Source: Jacaranda mimosifolia
Lineage: Eukaryota; Streptophyta; Magnoliopsida; Lamiales; Bignoniaceae
Assembly: GCA_018894105.1 (NCBI GenBank)
Contig: CM032128.1
Span: 13,373,001 to 13,437,000 of the forward strand
Length of the DNA: 64,000 bases
Reading direction: 5' to 3'
Position numbers and translations under genes: made by a program. Positions 19,736 to 32,230 of this stretch are shown piece after piece. Under the pieces are notes generated by a model, which saw only the letters and a list, made by a program, of their open reading frames with translations, had not been told where the DNA came from and did not search any database. Positions within the stretch are counted from its first letter, which is position 1. The number at the start of each line of letters is the position of its first letter.

Positions 19736-21978
19736 TGTTGGAATAGTGCTCAACAAGCAAATTAGATTGGCCTTGTAAAAGCTATTTTTTTGTAAACCAA
19801 TCTTGATTGAATGATATTCTTTATATGGCCACCTTCATCTTATGCTTTATATTACTTCACTTGTATTTGGATGAAGCTCTTAGATCATACATGACTATGG
19901 GACTTGGTTCGGTGACCATGGAATAAGTCTTACACAGTCGTGATCTTAAATCTTTCAAGTCATAGGATCTTATGAGATAGGGCATCTGAGATCCGGATAG
20001 ACTTGCACTGACAATGCATAAATCCAAGGGTTGGATATTGCTCTACTCCATGAGCAATCTGTATGAGATACGGGTGTATGATAGTAAGTGCTTGTTAGAG
20101 AACAAGGCACAGAGACACTCTGGAGAATCTACTAGATAGTCGTAGTGGCAAGTTGGTAGCGATCAATTCTCTCGCTTACGCTAGTGCATATTATTAGTCC
20201 TCTTACCTGAGGATCCATGGTAACCTTGTGTCCAGTCCTCATGCTTTGACTCTTCCTTGACCACTTAGCGGGTCTTTCGGGTTGAGGTTGGGTATGAGCT
20301 GCTTGGCATGGAAGTTTGTGAGATCTAAGATGAAATCCAACTCCTCGCTTTTGTGAAGGGCGAATGCATCTCCTATGTGTTCTATAATGATCGATTCCAA
20401 GAAATCCTTGTGCAAGGTGGTGTGACAATTTGGAAAAAGAGTTTTGCAAAGGTGAGGTCACATAAGGAAATCGAACATTAAGAATAGAGATATAGTATTG
20501 AGGCTATTAGGGAGCCGGCAAATATCTTGCCTTAGGCCTCTTTCGGGAGATAGAAGATGGAAGGACCGTATTTGCATGGTATGCGTGAAGTTATGATGGT
20601 TCTCCAGAATATTCATTTTGACTAATTAGTTGGGCTCTATGGGCTTGAGGTTGGACATCAACCATGGAGATTGGGTATTCTTCAATTAATGAGATTAATT
20701 GAATTGAGTCGATTAGTTTAAAAGGAGTTTTAAATTAAAATGAATATATGATATTCAAAAGTCATAAAGAGTTGTGAGCCCATGTCCAATGAATGGTAGG
20801 ACCTATTAGGTCACACACAAAAGCCAAATAGCTTCCAAAATTGGTAGAGTAATTTCCTAAGTGTTAGAAAATTCACCTCTTTGGTGATCGATTTTCAAGG
20901 GTCCAATCCAACGATCAATTTTGGTTCGATTAATTTAAGTGTTAAATTAATCAACTAATTTAAGAGTTAAATTAGACCAATAATTAAGGAGTTAATTATT
21001 TGGTACCATGTTGACCATCAATTTGACAAGTTGACTTAAAAAGTTAAGTTGACTAATTTAAGCTTAAGAGTTAGGCTTGTTTGATTTAAAAGTTAAATCA
21101 AAGGTTAATTAATTAAATTAAAGGGTTTAATTTAATTAATGGGAAGAATAATTTTTGGAGGGAAAATTTAAATGAAGTGTTTATTTAAATTAGCATCTTA
21201 ATTAATTTGGAATTAGATTCCAAATAAAATTGAAATGCACATGAAATTCAAGTAAAACTTGAATTTGGATTTCGCCAACGTGGCATGCCACTTGGGCGGT
21301 CACCTTGAGAAAGGTGTGATTCCAACTAGCATCACACCTTCCACCCTCTATATATAGATATAGAAGCATGCAAAATTTGAATTTTTATTGCTGAACGTGT
21401 GAGAATTCGATTCTTGCATTCCCTCCCAAATCTCTCTCTCCATGCATTGCATCATGAGTTGAAGCTTTACATTTCTTCTTCTTCTCAACCTGAAAATCAA
21501 CCTCATTTACCTCATTTTCTCCTCTCTAACTCTAGCTTCTAGTAAGGGTAAATTGGAAGATTGTTTAGTGTGTGGATCATATCAATAGAGGCAAGGCTCT
21601 TGACTGGCTTGGATTTGGAAATCCATCTGCAGCAGCTTCTAGTTGGCAAATTTTTCGAGAGTGATCCAGAAGGATTTTTGGCTCCAATTTTTCACAGTAG
21701 CTTTCCCTATGCGTCGAGGTGTTCCAAATTTAAGTTTGTGATTTTTGGAGCAGTATAGTCTGGGCAAACGTTTCCATCTTTCCGATGTGCCAGTTCCAAA
21801 CAGTTTCTAGATTTGTGAGAGATAGTTGATCTTCTCCCTGTTTTTGAGCTACGAGAGGTAATTCTTCATCCTAATCCAGATCTATAGCATGACTAGATCC
21901 TTGGTAGCTTGAGTAGCTTAGTTATTTTCAAGCTTATGAAGTTTTGATTTATGGATCCTAGTTCTACTCTTGTCTTCA
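19736..21978 (+). repeat. Complete 3' LTR of element C (family L reference LTR, 2.24 kb)
   Basis: TGTTGGAATAGTGCTCAACA at the start and CTTCA at the end, directly after the purine tract. U3 contains seven consecutive inverted repeats with 3-4 nt loops (20928-21140), then a 10-bp inverted repeat (21311-21320/21331-21340) and a TATA box (CTCTATATATAG, 21347-21358). Transcription would therefore start near 21385. All other L-type LTRs in the window were mapped against this copy. Confidence 0.85.
21346..21365 (+). promoter_or_regulatory. Family L LTR core promoter (TATA box)
   Basis: TATATATAGATATAG, preceded 10 bp upstream by the inverted repeat AAGGTGTGAT/ATCACACCTT. Equivalent TATA motifs with the same upstream repeat occur in most other family L LTRs, for example near 34545, 39915, 56430 and 58015. 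Confidence 0.6.
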
Positions 21979-23330
21979 GTTTTCTCCATTTCTCTTTATT
22001 TTCAGTCCTAGTAGTTCTTTAAGCTCTGACGACTCCACTTATAGGGCTTTCTTTACAGCTTTATCGTAATTCAACAAACCACAAGGTATAAGGGCTTATT
22101 GTATTTGACGTGTAGGTCCCTCAATGATCTTTACATCTTGCGCTCTTCATCCTTAAGTATGTAAGACACGTGGTGGTTCAATCTGTTAACCTCATAATGT
22201 ATCACCAACCATGAGTCTTGAAGGAGGTTCATAAACTCTTGTTCTCAGGTATTCTTCACCATTTTATAAAGCTAATCTATTGTCCAAGTTTTTGAGCTTA
22301 ACAAGAGGAACTGGAAGCACACTGTTACCTTCTTGGTCGCAAGCAGGTCAATTATCGACTAATTTATCCTACATAGAGATATTGAAATTATCTATGTTAG
22401 ATTCAAAATGTAATTGGTAGGATGATATAGTTCGATACCTCAAAATGGGAAAGCTCTTAGGAAGTAAAATAGAGGCTCCATCCATTCATCTTTGATTAGA
22501 TTTCTTTAGAAGAATTTGAGCATCTATATAGGATACTATTCTCAAGTCCACTGCTAAAATGTTTAAAACCAATATAGATAGCTCCAATTTTGAAATAAAT
22601 TCATACAAGGAACTGCGAATACAATTTTGGAGGTTGAGTCCATGCGCACAAAGTTTTTCAGTAGAGATATATTTGGTCGACTTTAGTAAAAGATGCAATC
22701 AAGTTCTCCAAAAAACACCCATCATGCCAATTCCATTTTAATCCTACTTATCCACCCACTGAAGCCTTGTTCGATGTCGACATTACTTAGCTATTCGATC
22801 AGTAGGGCATTGATATTAATAGGCTCTTTCCTATGGTATTTGACAAAGGATGTTCATGTCCATCAACTTAAAATACTTCATAAACTACATTGAAATGAAT
22901 GTGTGGTTCTTAAGATAACTAATAAGATGGTCCGAACTTTTTGTGGAAAAATATCATCCATCGGTTTAGAATACTATAGTAAGCTTGAGATCAGACAACA
23001 CTTTATGCTCATTGGAAATCGACAATTGGATGGTCAAACAAGGGTCATTAATTACACAATAGTGAAGCACCTCAACACTTGATTGGATGTTGTTTAAGGC
23101 AAATGGGAAAATGACTAGCCAGGCATGCTTGGCTTACAAGATAACTCCAGGATTGGCAACAAGCTAATGTCCATATAGTTTGCTCTAGTATTCAATGGTA
23201 GTCATCGCTGTGAAAGTAATGCATGAAACTACTCGAGCCATCTATTACAACATGGCAAAAAACATGACGTTATGCATCTTTGACCTTAAGATACTCGATG
23301 AACATTGATAGTAGGCTTACGTAAGCATGT
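21979..23330 (+). pseudogene. Eroded Ty3/gypsy integrase remnant and flank
   Basis: 22980-23090 reads on the plus strand as KLEIRQHFMLIGNRQLDGQT followed by VINYTI, which resembles the gypsy integrase end (K-L-x-F-S-T-x-H-P-Q-T-D-G-Q-T-E-V-V-N-R). The DGQT core is intact. Sequence on either side is compatible with integrase but too decayed to define. It may belong to a different insertion from gypsy B because it lies on the opposite strand. Confidence 0.5.
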
Positions 23331-24782
23331 AACATTCCAAGATTTTAATGGGAAAAAGTTATGTATACCCGTCTGTGAGGTGTCTACTTTAGGCTGAGGT
23401 ACTACTCTGATTTTATTCACAAAAAATTAAAACAAAAGAGCATCCCCAAATTTTTTATCATTTTCAATAATTCTACGACAACCCAAAAATAAAGAAGATT
23501 GAAGTCTTTAGCACCTCAATATTTTAAACTCTTATTTGTCAGTACTAAAATTTTTATTATCTTGAAATGGCATTGCTTCTATTTATAGTACAACCTAAAT
23601 TTACCATATCCAGTCTTATTTGCGGATAATAGCAAATATATATATATGTACATCATACTAATAGCATTTTATCTAACCAACTTTCAATATGGGGAGAACA
23701 AGAAAAGAAACCACATAAGAAGCACTAAGTCCTAATGACTTAGTGAGGTGAACATTAATTAGGTTAAATATAAATATATCGAATAAGAATAAAGTAAGTA
23801 AAATTCTTTGAAAGAAATCAAACAAAGGAAAGTGCTCATAAAATACTCGTACGAAGCTAAGTTCAAGTGGATGTAAATTAACATGGATGGACTTGAATAA
23901 CCAAAGTTCCGAATGAATTAATCATAGAAGATAGGAACTAAATCAATGATAAGCAATAAATAGTTAGAAGAGATACGATTATACGAATTGTGGAGCTGTT
24001 GGTGGGTATCTAACCCTGTGATACCCATAATTGGTGTGAAACAAATCTCATACCTCTAAATTCAGAGTGATCGGTTCACACAATTGATTGGTATGGCATG
24101 TTTGATCATGTGCCAATTTCATACTGGTAGACAACTACTGCCAACTACTTGAAAGTTAGGATCGCAATGGGTACTAGCCAGGAGACCAATCACCATTGGC
24201 CCATTCCGTGCAGCCGTATTTTCAGTCTTAGTCCCGGTCTCAACTTCCTATGGCATCCCTCTTAACCTAAAATTCCTAAAGGCGGCCTTAAGGGTTTCAA
24301 TAAACAATAATTTTTCCAACAACAATATCAGTTTCTAAATAATGGTCCAAATAACAACATAGTGGAACGAGTTAACAAAATAATAGTCTCTTCAATTGGC
24401 AAGACCATTCCAATAACAGTTTAGAGAAATAGATTTAGGAAAATAATAAAATAATTGGTCTACAAGACCGTCTCAAGTAATAATAAATTATAACAATGAG
24501 GCAGGCATGTTAACATAATATCATGTGACATATGTCGCCACAATATCGTGTGACATCATAACAATTATCAAATGAGTCAACTAGGGCAAAACGGCATGGA
24601 AAATTTGATAAGATTTCTAATTTGATGGAAGGACATGAAATAACTCCGCTAGACCTAAGACACTAGTATGATTAGCCAAGCAATTTTAGTTATAATTAGA
24701 GAGGATAAAGTGAGATCGGCTGTTAATTTCAGGAGTATATAACGATGTCACCAATGAATAGATAGGTCAAGAAACAAACAAT
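23331..24782. other. Noncoding DNA, possible gypsy LTR
   Basis: Begins TGTAACATTCCAAG, a start common in plant gypsy LTRs, directly downstream of the integrase remnant. No second copy or end was found in the window, so its identity is unproven. No genes seen. Confidence 0.3.
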
Positions 24783-26882
24783 CATAGCTTATTTTACTTC
24801 ACTTGAAGCCCTTAAATCACACAAGACTATGTGATTTGGTTTCTTACTGGGTGGTGATCATGAAATAAGTCTCTACGATCATGATTTTAAATATTCCAAG
24901 TCATAGAATCTTATGAGGGGGGCATCTAAGCTTTGGATAGATTTGCACTAATTGTGCATAAATCCAAGGAGTTGGATATTGCTCCATTTCATGAGCAATT
25001 CATGTTAGACATGGATGCATGTTAGTGGATGCTTGTTAGAGAACAAGTTCACTGAAGATTCGCCAGGAGAGTCCAGTAGATAGCCAGAGTAGCAAGTCGG
25101 TAGTGAAAAGTTCTTCAACTTACACTAGTGCGCATAATTAGTCCTTTGACCAGAGGATCCATGGTAACCTTGTGTTTAGGTCCTTATGCTTTGGCTTTTG
25201 ACCGATGACCACATAGTGGGTCATTTGGGTTGAGATTGGGTATGAGCTACTTCGAGATGAAGTTTTGAGAGATCCAAGGTGGGATCCATCTTCTCATTGT
25301 TGTGAAAGACGAGTGCATCTCCTATGTATTCTATAATGATCAATTCCAAGAAATCCTTGCGCAAGGTATTATGATAATTTGAAAAAGGATTTTTCTAAAG
25401 ATGAGGTCAGAAAGAGGGATCAAACATTAGAATTAGAAACATAATTATCGAAGCTATTGGGGAGCTAACAAATATCTTGTCTTAGGCTTCTTTTAGGAGA
25501 TAAAAGATGAATGACCGTATTTACATGGAAAACATAGAGCTAGAATGGTTCATCAAAATATATTCATTCATCCAACTGGTTGAGCTTCATGGGTTTGCTG
25601 CTAGACATCGACTATGCTAGACATCGACTATGGAGATTGGGTATTCTTCAATTAATGGATATTAATTGATTATTAGTTTAAAAGAGTTTAAACTAATGTG
25701 AATATTTCAATATTCAAAATATCACAATAAGTTGTGAGCCGATGTCCAATTAATGGATGAACCTAATGGGTCATACACAAAAGTCTAAAGGAAGTTTTTA
25801 CTTGATGGGAGGAATTTTCTAAGGAGTTAGAAAAATTCACTCTAGGCGTTTCTAGAGAGAAATCGGTCAACTAGTTTATTAGTCATCTTTGCTTGATTAA
25901 TTTAATTATTAAATTCATCAAAATAATTTAAGGAGCTAAATTAGTCCAATTAAATTAAGTAGTGCCATGTGACCATTAATTAGTCAAGTTAACTTAAAGA
26001 GTTAAGTTAATTGACTTAAGGAGTTAAGTCAATGAATTAATTAAATTAAAGAGCTAATTTAATTAAAATGATTATTTGAATATTTGGAGGAAAATTCAAA
26101 TGAAAGAGTTCATTTGAATTTAATTAGAGATTAATTTGCATTGCATTTTATAAGATGAAATGTAGATGCTAATTAAATGCAAATGCATGTGAAATTCAAA
26201 ATCACGTGCAAGTTGCCAAGTTGCCAACAAGCATGGAGGTATAATGCCAACTTGCATAACACTCTCCTCTCTATAAATAGGCAAGTGGCTGGCCATTAGA
26301 TGGTCCTCACTAGAGATTCCTATTCTCCCTCCAAAAATGTGATTTTTCATGTGTTGAACCTTCACACTCTCCAAACTCTCTCCTTCTCCAAGTCCTCTCC
26401 AAATGCCACTCCTTCACCTTTATCCTCAAGTTATCTAGCAGATTTGAGGTTGATTTAGGACTCTCCTTGGGTGTGTGAATTAATTCATTAGAGATCCAAC
26501 ACTTGGGGGACTTGTTGCTCTTTGGTGAACTATTGTTGTTCGGTTGTTTGCATGGCAGATTTGAAGGACTTCAAAAGTTCTAATTTGTACAAAATTTTAA
26601 CAATATCTACCTTGATATGTGGTGATGCTTTGTGAAAAATTTGAGAATTTTGGGGGTAGTGTAAGGCATTCAATTGTTGATTGCTTCTACTATGAACGAT
26701 TCCTCCAATGAAGTGTTTCTTCGAGTGTTTCTCCTCTTGCCTTTGGATTAAGCTTCTAAGGTAAATTTTCTAGATCTAAATTCTCTTTATAAGCATGATT
26801 AGATTCTTGGAGTGGAGTGGTTAAGTTATATTTAACCTTTTATGGTTTTATATTATGGATCTTTAGCATAGTCCTACTTTCA
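24783..26882 (+). repeat. 5' LTR of element D (5' truncated)
   Basis: Follows the reference LTR at 19736 from about position 110 to its end at CTTTCA. It includes the U3 inverted repeats (about 25905-26070) and a TATA-like CTATAAATAG near 26272. The following GGTGTATTAAAGCC is a mutated primer-binding site. Confidence 0.8.
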
Positions 26883-28200
26883 GGTGTATTAAAGCCTAAT
26901 TCATGCTTTAATTTGGATTTTGGTGAATTGATTCATCTGATGAATTTGAGTGTTTGGTTGATTTTGCACGTGGCTCCCTTTGTGATGAATTAAGACATGC
27001 TAATATGTGATTTAAGTGTTGATTTATGTGTCGGCATGATTTTGATTCATGTTAGTAAATGTTAAATGTTGATTTAGCATTGATGACGTTATATGTTGAT
27101 ATAACATGTTTAATTTGGCCGTAAGGTGTTTTGGTCATTTTTGGATCTAATTGAATTGGATTTAATTGGAGATTTTTGGATAATATTGATTATTACTTGC
27201 ACTTGATTTTTGAAGTATATTTGAGCACTTGAATTTTCATTTTTGAAAGGTGTTTTAGATCTAAAAATTCATTGAATATGTGTGTATTAATGTTATGGAG
27301 GTGTCCATAATTTTTTAGTGTGCAAAAATAGGCCAAAAATGGTCTTGACTCAGACCAAAATGGTCATGGGCAAGCTTCCACCCAGGATGCTAGGCGCTAG
27401 CCGAGCAGCAGGTGCCTTGTTCATGCTCCTGCCACATGACCGTATAGGCTGGCCGAGCAACAGCGAGCCGGGGATGTTTTGGGGAGTTTTGAGGCATATT
27501 TTTGTATTGCTTTGTGCTCAAAATTATTTTAATTCATGCTAATTAGATGCACAAATGCTGTGCAAGTTCTTTAACTTTTGTTTGTCATTTTTGCATGCTT
27601 TTAAAATCTTGTTCAAGCTAATCTTCAATTTAGTGCAAAAATGAGATGCATAAGGAGTTATGCTTATTTTTGCTAGTTAATTAACTGTTTATGAGATAAG
27701 TATTTAATTTGATGAATTGAATGTTAATTCTTATTTATTGTTCATTTAATTATTGAATGGATGATGGATGTATAGGGATGAACATGAGCTTTTAAATTGG
27801 TTTTATGTATTTAAAGATGTTGAAAAGGGTTGTATTAAATAGGGGCTTGCATGCCTCCTTTTTTTATATCTTGTAAATGTTATGAGAGTAGAACTCTAAA
27901 GATGAGGATTTCTTTTCTCTTGTAAATGTTGCAAGGAGACGAAGAAGGCCAAGGGAATCAAGAAGAGACATGGGACCCATGACTGTATAGGATACATATA
28001 TGTAATAGTTAGATTTAATCAACTCACTTAAAATCAACTAAGTAGTGCACCTGTGGCTCTAATTGCATTACTTGGTTAAGGCTCATGCTCATCCCACCCT
28101 AGGAGTATGCTAAGCACATTTACTTATTTATGCTTTTTCTATCCTATTGATATATGAGATGCATGGCTAGGATATAGAAAACTGAAATAAAATAAGATAA
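26883..28200 (+). other. 5' leader of element D, first part
   Basis: Noncoding. Contains the conserved 15-bp leader hairpin (arms 28036-28050 and 28063-28077). Interrupted after 28200 by a solo LTR. Confidence 0.7.
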
Positions 28201-30395
28201 TAATATCAAGTAATGCACTAGGATCCAATAATAAACTTTAAAAGCTTAAATAAACTAGTGCTTTCCAAGCTCACAAGGATCTAATCATGCTAGGGATGCA
28301 GATTTAGGTAGAGAGTTACCTTGAAAAGCAAATTTCCAAGGAGAAAATGATGAACTCTTCACCAATCTAGAATCTTCCACACAGCAGCGCAGCAAGAATA
28401 GAGCAATTTTTGCCTCGGTTAAACTTATCCAAAAATCATAAAAAAATTCCTGTATCCTCCTGACACTTGAAGAAGATACTATGAAAAAATTGGATCAAAA
28501 CACTTTCTGGATCTCTTAGAAAAATTCATCAAATGGCTGCTCTGTTTCAGTGGATCTCCAAAGCTAGCAAACCAAGTGTTTTACCTCTATTGTGATGATC
28601 CACACACCAATTGAGCTTCCAATTTATCCTCACTTTTAGCTGGAGTAAGATAGGAGAAATACAATGGTGGAGGTCGATTTGAGGTTGGAGAATAAGAATG
28701 AAAGTAAAGCTTCAACATATGATGTAATGTTTGGAAAGAGTTTTAGAAGGAAATATGAAAGATTATAATCTTACACACCAAATGTGCGTATCGCTGACCC
28801 CTCACCTCTATATCAACATATAGAGGGAGGATGGTGTGATGCTAAGACAACATCACAGCTTCCTCAAGGAGGACAGTTGCAAGCTCAGGTGGCAAATTCA
28901 AATTCAAATCTAATTTGAATTTGTGTGCATTTCAATTACCTTGGAAATCTAATTTCAAATTAAGTAAGATGCTAATTCAAATTAATATTTCATTTGAATT
29001 TTTCCTCCAAAATGTATTCTTCTCTTTAATAAAATTAAGCACTTTAATTTAATTAATTGACCTTTGACTTAACTCTTAAGTCAAAAAAGCTTAACTCTTA
29101 AGGTTAGCTTTGTTAAGTCAACTCTTTAAGTTAACTTGACCAATTGATGATCATTTGGCACCAATTACTTAACTTCTTAAATTAATTGATTAATTTAAGA
29201 TTTAAATTAATAAAACTAAAATTGACCTTCAAATTGGACACCTCAAAATCAATTCCACGAAGCAATTCTCTAACACTTTAAAAATTCCTCCATTAACTGG
29301 AAAACTATTTGGCTTTTGTGTGTGACCCAATAGGTTCTACCATTCATTGGGATGGGCTTTCAACTCCTTATAACTTTAGAATATCTTATATTCATTTTAG
29401 TTTAAAATTTTTTAAAACTAATCGACTTAATTCAACTAATCTCATTAATTGAAGAGTACCCAATCTCCATGGTCGATAACCAACCTGAAGCCCATGGAGC
29501 CTAACTAATTGACCGAAATGAATGCTTTGGAGAACCATTGTAGCTCTACGCTTACCATGTAAATATGGTCATTCCGTCTCCTATCTCTTGAAAAAGACCT
29601 AGGGCAAGATATTTGCTGGCTTCCTAATAGCCTCAATACTGTATCTTTATTCTCAATGTTCGATTCCATTGTATGACCCCATCTTTGAAAAAATCTTTTT
29701 CCAAATTGTTACACCACCTTGCATAAGGATTTCTAGAATGGATCATTATAGAACATATAGGAGATGTACTTGTCCTTCACAAAAGTGAGTAGTCGAATTT
29801 CATCTTGGATCTCACAAACCTCCATGCTTAGTAGCTTATGCCCGACCTCAACCCAAAAGGCCCGCTAAGTGACCAAGGAAGACTCAAAGCATAAGGACTA
29901 ACCACATGGTTACCATGGATCCTTAGGTTAGAGGACTAATAATATGCACTAGCATAAACTGGAGAACTTGCCACTATCGACTTGCTACTCAGGCTATCTA
30001 ATGGATTCTCCCTATGGGTTTTTTGTGCTTTGTTATCTAACAAGCACCTACTAATGTGCACCTATATCTCATATGGCTGCTTATGGAACGGAGTAATATG
30101 CAACTCATAGATTTATGCATCGTTAATGCAAGTCTATCCGGATCTTAGATGCCCCATCTCATAAGATCATATGACTTGGAAGATTTAAGATCACGACTGT
30201 GTAAGACTTATTCCATGGTCATCGAACTAAGTCCCGTAGTCATGAGTGATCTGAGGGCTTCATCCAAATGTGAGTGAAGTAATAACGAGCATAAGATGGA
30301 GATGGTTATACAATGAATATCAATCAATCAAGATTGTTTTACAAGAAAAAAGCTTTACATGGCCAATCCTATTGGCTTGCTGGGCATTACCAACG
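28201..30395 (-). mobile_element. Solo LTR of family L nested in the element D leader
   Basis: A complete minus-oriented LTR of 2195 bp with no internal region. It is flanked by a perfect 5-bp duplication GATAA (28196-28200 and 30396-30400). Removing it rejoins the leader to match that of element C at 16200. The terminal dinucleotides have mutated (TA...CG instead of TG...CA). Confidence 0.9.
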
Positions 30396-30400
30396 GATAA

Positions 30401-31050
30401 AATTAATGAGATATTTCAAAGTGAGAAAATCCCTCCATTTATAAGAGTCTAAGTACTTTCAAAATATTAAGTCAATTTGGATACAAATTAAAATGAGTTT
30501 TAATTAATTAAGCCTTCTACCAATAGTTTGTGACATGAGATGCTACCACATTTGCGTGATGTCTCACGAGTCGTGGGTCACGTTTCTGGAAGAAAGTTGT
30601 GCTCACTTACTTAGCATATAATGCACTTTGATTTAAAACTAGCTATAGCATTGTCTCACTAGTCATGGAATGACATAGTGGGGTTTCTAGTCAAAGATTG
30701 ATTGGTAGGTCCAACTTAAATACTTAGTAGTGTAAATGTCGCATGAGTCGTGGGTCTACATGAAGAGTGTGGCAAAACATGTTAAGGGTTGCATAGAGAT
30801 GTAATTAGCAAAAGTTGCTTACCTTATGGTTGTTTGTGGATGTCTAGTGAGTCTTGAGTCCGCTACAAGTCCTTTAGGCCTTGATTTTCACTAGGAAATG
30901 AGATTTTCCAAATTCCTTATAGGGTGAGGATAAAATAGTGGGAGAAAAATATGCCTGAAAATCCATGAATATTTTTTTAATATTAAAATTCAATCACATG
31001 CTCATATTTCTTTTTCGCCTTTAAAGATTTGCAAAACCTCAATCAATGAC
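30401..31050 (+). other. 5' leader of element D, second part, with four hairpins
   Basis: Hairpin stems at 30554-30559/30578-30583, about 30643-30652/30669-30678, 30731-30736/30755-30760 and 30836-30840/30859-30863. The 18-nt enclosed segments follow TGTCTCACGAGTCGTGGG rather than the C/I version. Confidence 0.7.
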
Positions 31051-31815
31051 TTATAATCCACTAAGCATTACATTGGAAACCAATAAACCAACCGATTCAA
31101 ACTTCAATGATTGATTGAACCTCAAAATCATTCTAGATTCTGAGAAATGGATATATATCCTATATCATGGTGCTCCTAATCCTATAGGGATCAATGTAGA
31201 TCAAGAGACAGGTGAAATGTTCATGAATTGGGTTAAGGATTGCCTCCTATACCATAGTCTCATGATGATGTCAACAAACTTCAAAAGTCTAACGAACACA
31301 TGAAACATATGTACCTCAGTTAATTGTTTGTAAGAGTTGTATAGCAAACAATGTATGAGGGGTTCATGTTGTCAAAGGAGATTTTTCAAGCTAGGCTGAA
31401 TGAGAGGTCATGTGTCCACGACTATAATCTAAAGATGATTAGACTTGAGAAGCACTTCAATTTGGACGTAGTGATGGACAATGATCTCCATTAAAATTTG
31501 ATCCTCGAATCCTTACTGAGTTTATTTGACCAAAGTGTTGGTCTAGATAGAGTCAACCATGATAAAGGCAAACTTTTAATGATTACTTCTTCCTCACACT
31601 CTAAAGGCCCTAGAGGCTAGAGGAAATGGGGAAAGAAGGAAAAATGTTCATTTTTAAGAAAAAACAAACACTTAAAGTGCGTAGTCAAGTCAAGAAGATT
31701 AAAAAGGATAATGTTGATGCTACTTTTTTTCTACTTTGGCAAGAAAGGTCATTGGAAGCAATATACCTTGCAACCCTTGGAAAGGGTATGTACTTTTTGA
31801 AGTGTATCTAAGGAG
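31051..31815 (+). pseudogene. Element D gag remnant
   Basis: LKIILDSEKWIYILYHGAPNPIGINVDQ (31118-31205 region) is the N-terminal part; VMDNDLH follows near 31470 and a lysine-rich stretch near 31640. The zinc-knuckle cysteines are lost: the last ORF has ATFFLLWQERSLEAIYLATL where CFHCG-x-x-x-HWK would stand. Several stops. Confidence 0.7.
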
Positions 31816-32230
31816 AAATTCTTCCTCATGGATATATGATATCACATGTGGTTCTCATCTTTGTAATTTGTTATAAAGAACGGAAAGAAGAATAAATCAT
31901 AGTGATAGGGATTTGATCCTACGCCTGGGCAATAGAGCAAAAGTTGCGGCCAAAGTTGAAGGTGTAATGAAGTTAGACTTAGGGAACTCCTTCCTTTTAT
32001 TAGATCTATGTTATTATGTACCAAATCTTGTTAAGAACATCATTTCAATTTCCATTTTAGATAGCAAAGGATTTGATTTTTCAATATCAAATGGGAATTT
32101 AAAGGTAATAAAGAATGGTTCTTTAGTTGCTCAAGGTACACTTAATAATGGATTACATATTTTGGATTCTCAACCATCATTAATGCACATTCAACAAAGT
32201 AAAAGAAAATTAGATAACTAGGAAGATGCC
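31816..32230 (+). pseudogene. Element D protease remnant
   Basis: WIYDITCGSHLC (about 31828-31863) corresponds to WxxDTGCGSHxC of copia proteases, with the DTG triad altered. 31913-32221 is a 102-codon open stretch with KLDLGNSFLLLDLCYYVPNL and DSKGFDFSISNG. Confidence 0.7.

Larger units (their letters stand above)
14337..21978 (+). mobile_element. Family L copia element C, plus strand, rearranged 5' end
   Basis: A plus-strand element with a truncated 5' LTR start (14337), leader (15198-16855), gag, protease and integrase pieces, an RT largely deleted, RNase H, purine tract AAGTGGGAGAT (19725-19735) and a long 3' LTR (19736-21978). The segment 14645-15197, which should be the rest of the 5' LTR and the primer-binding site, is inverted material from another copy. 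It has numerous stops. Confidence 0.8.

Noticed and set aside
20928..21140. CRISPR-like repeat array
   Set aside because: The palindromes differ in sequence, have no unique spacers of constant length and lie inside a plant LTR.
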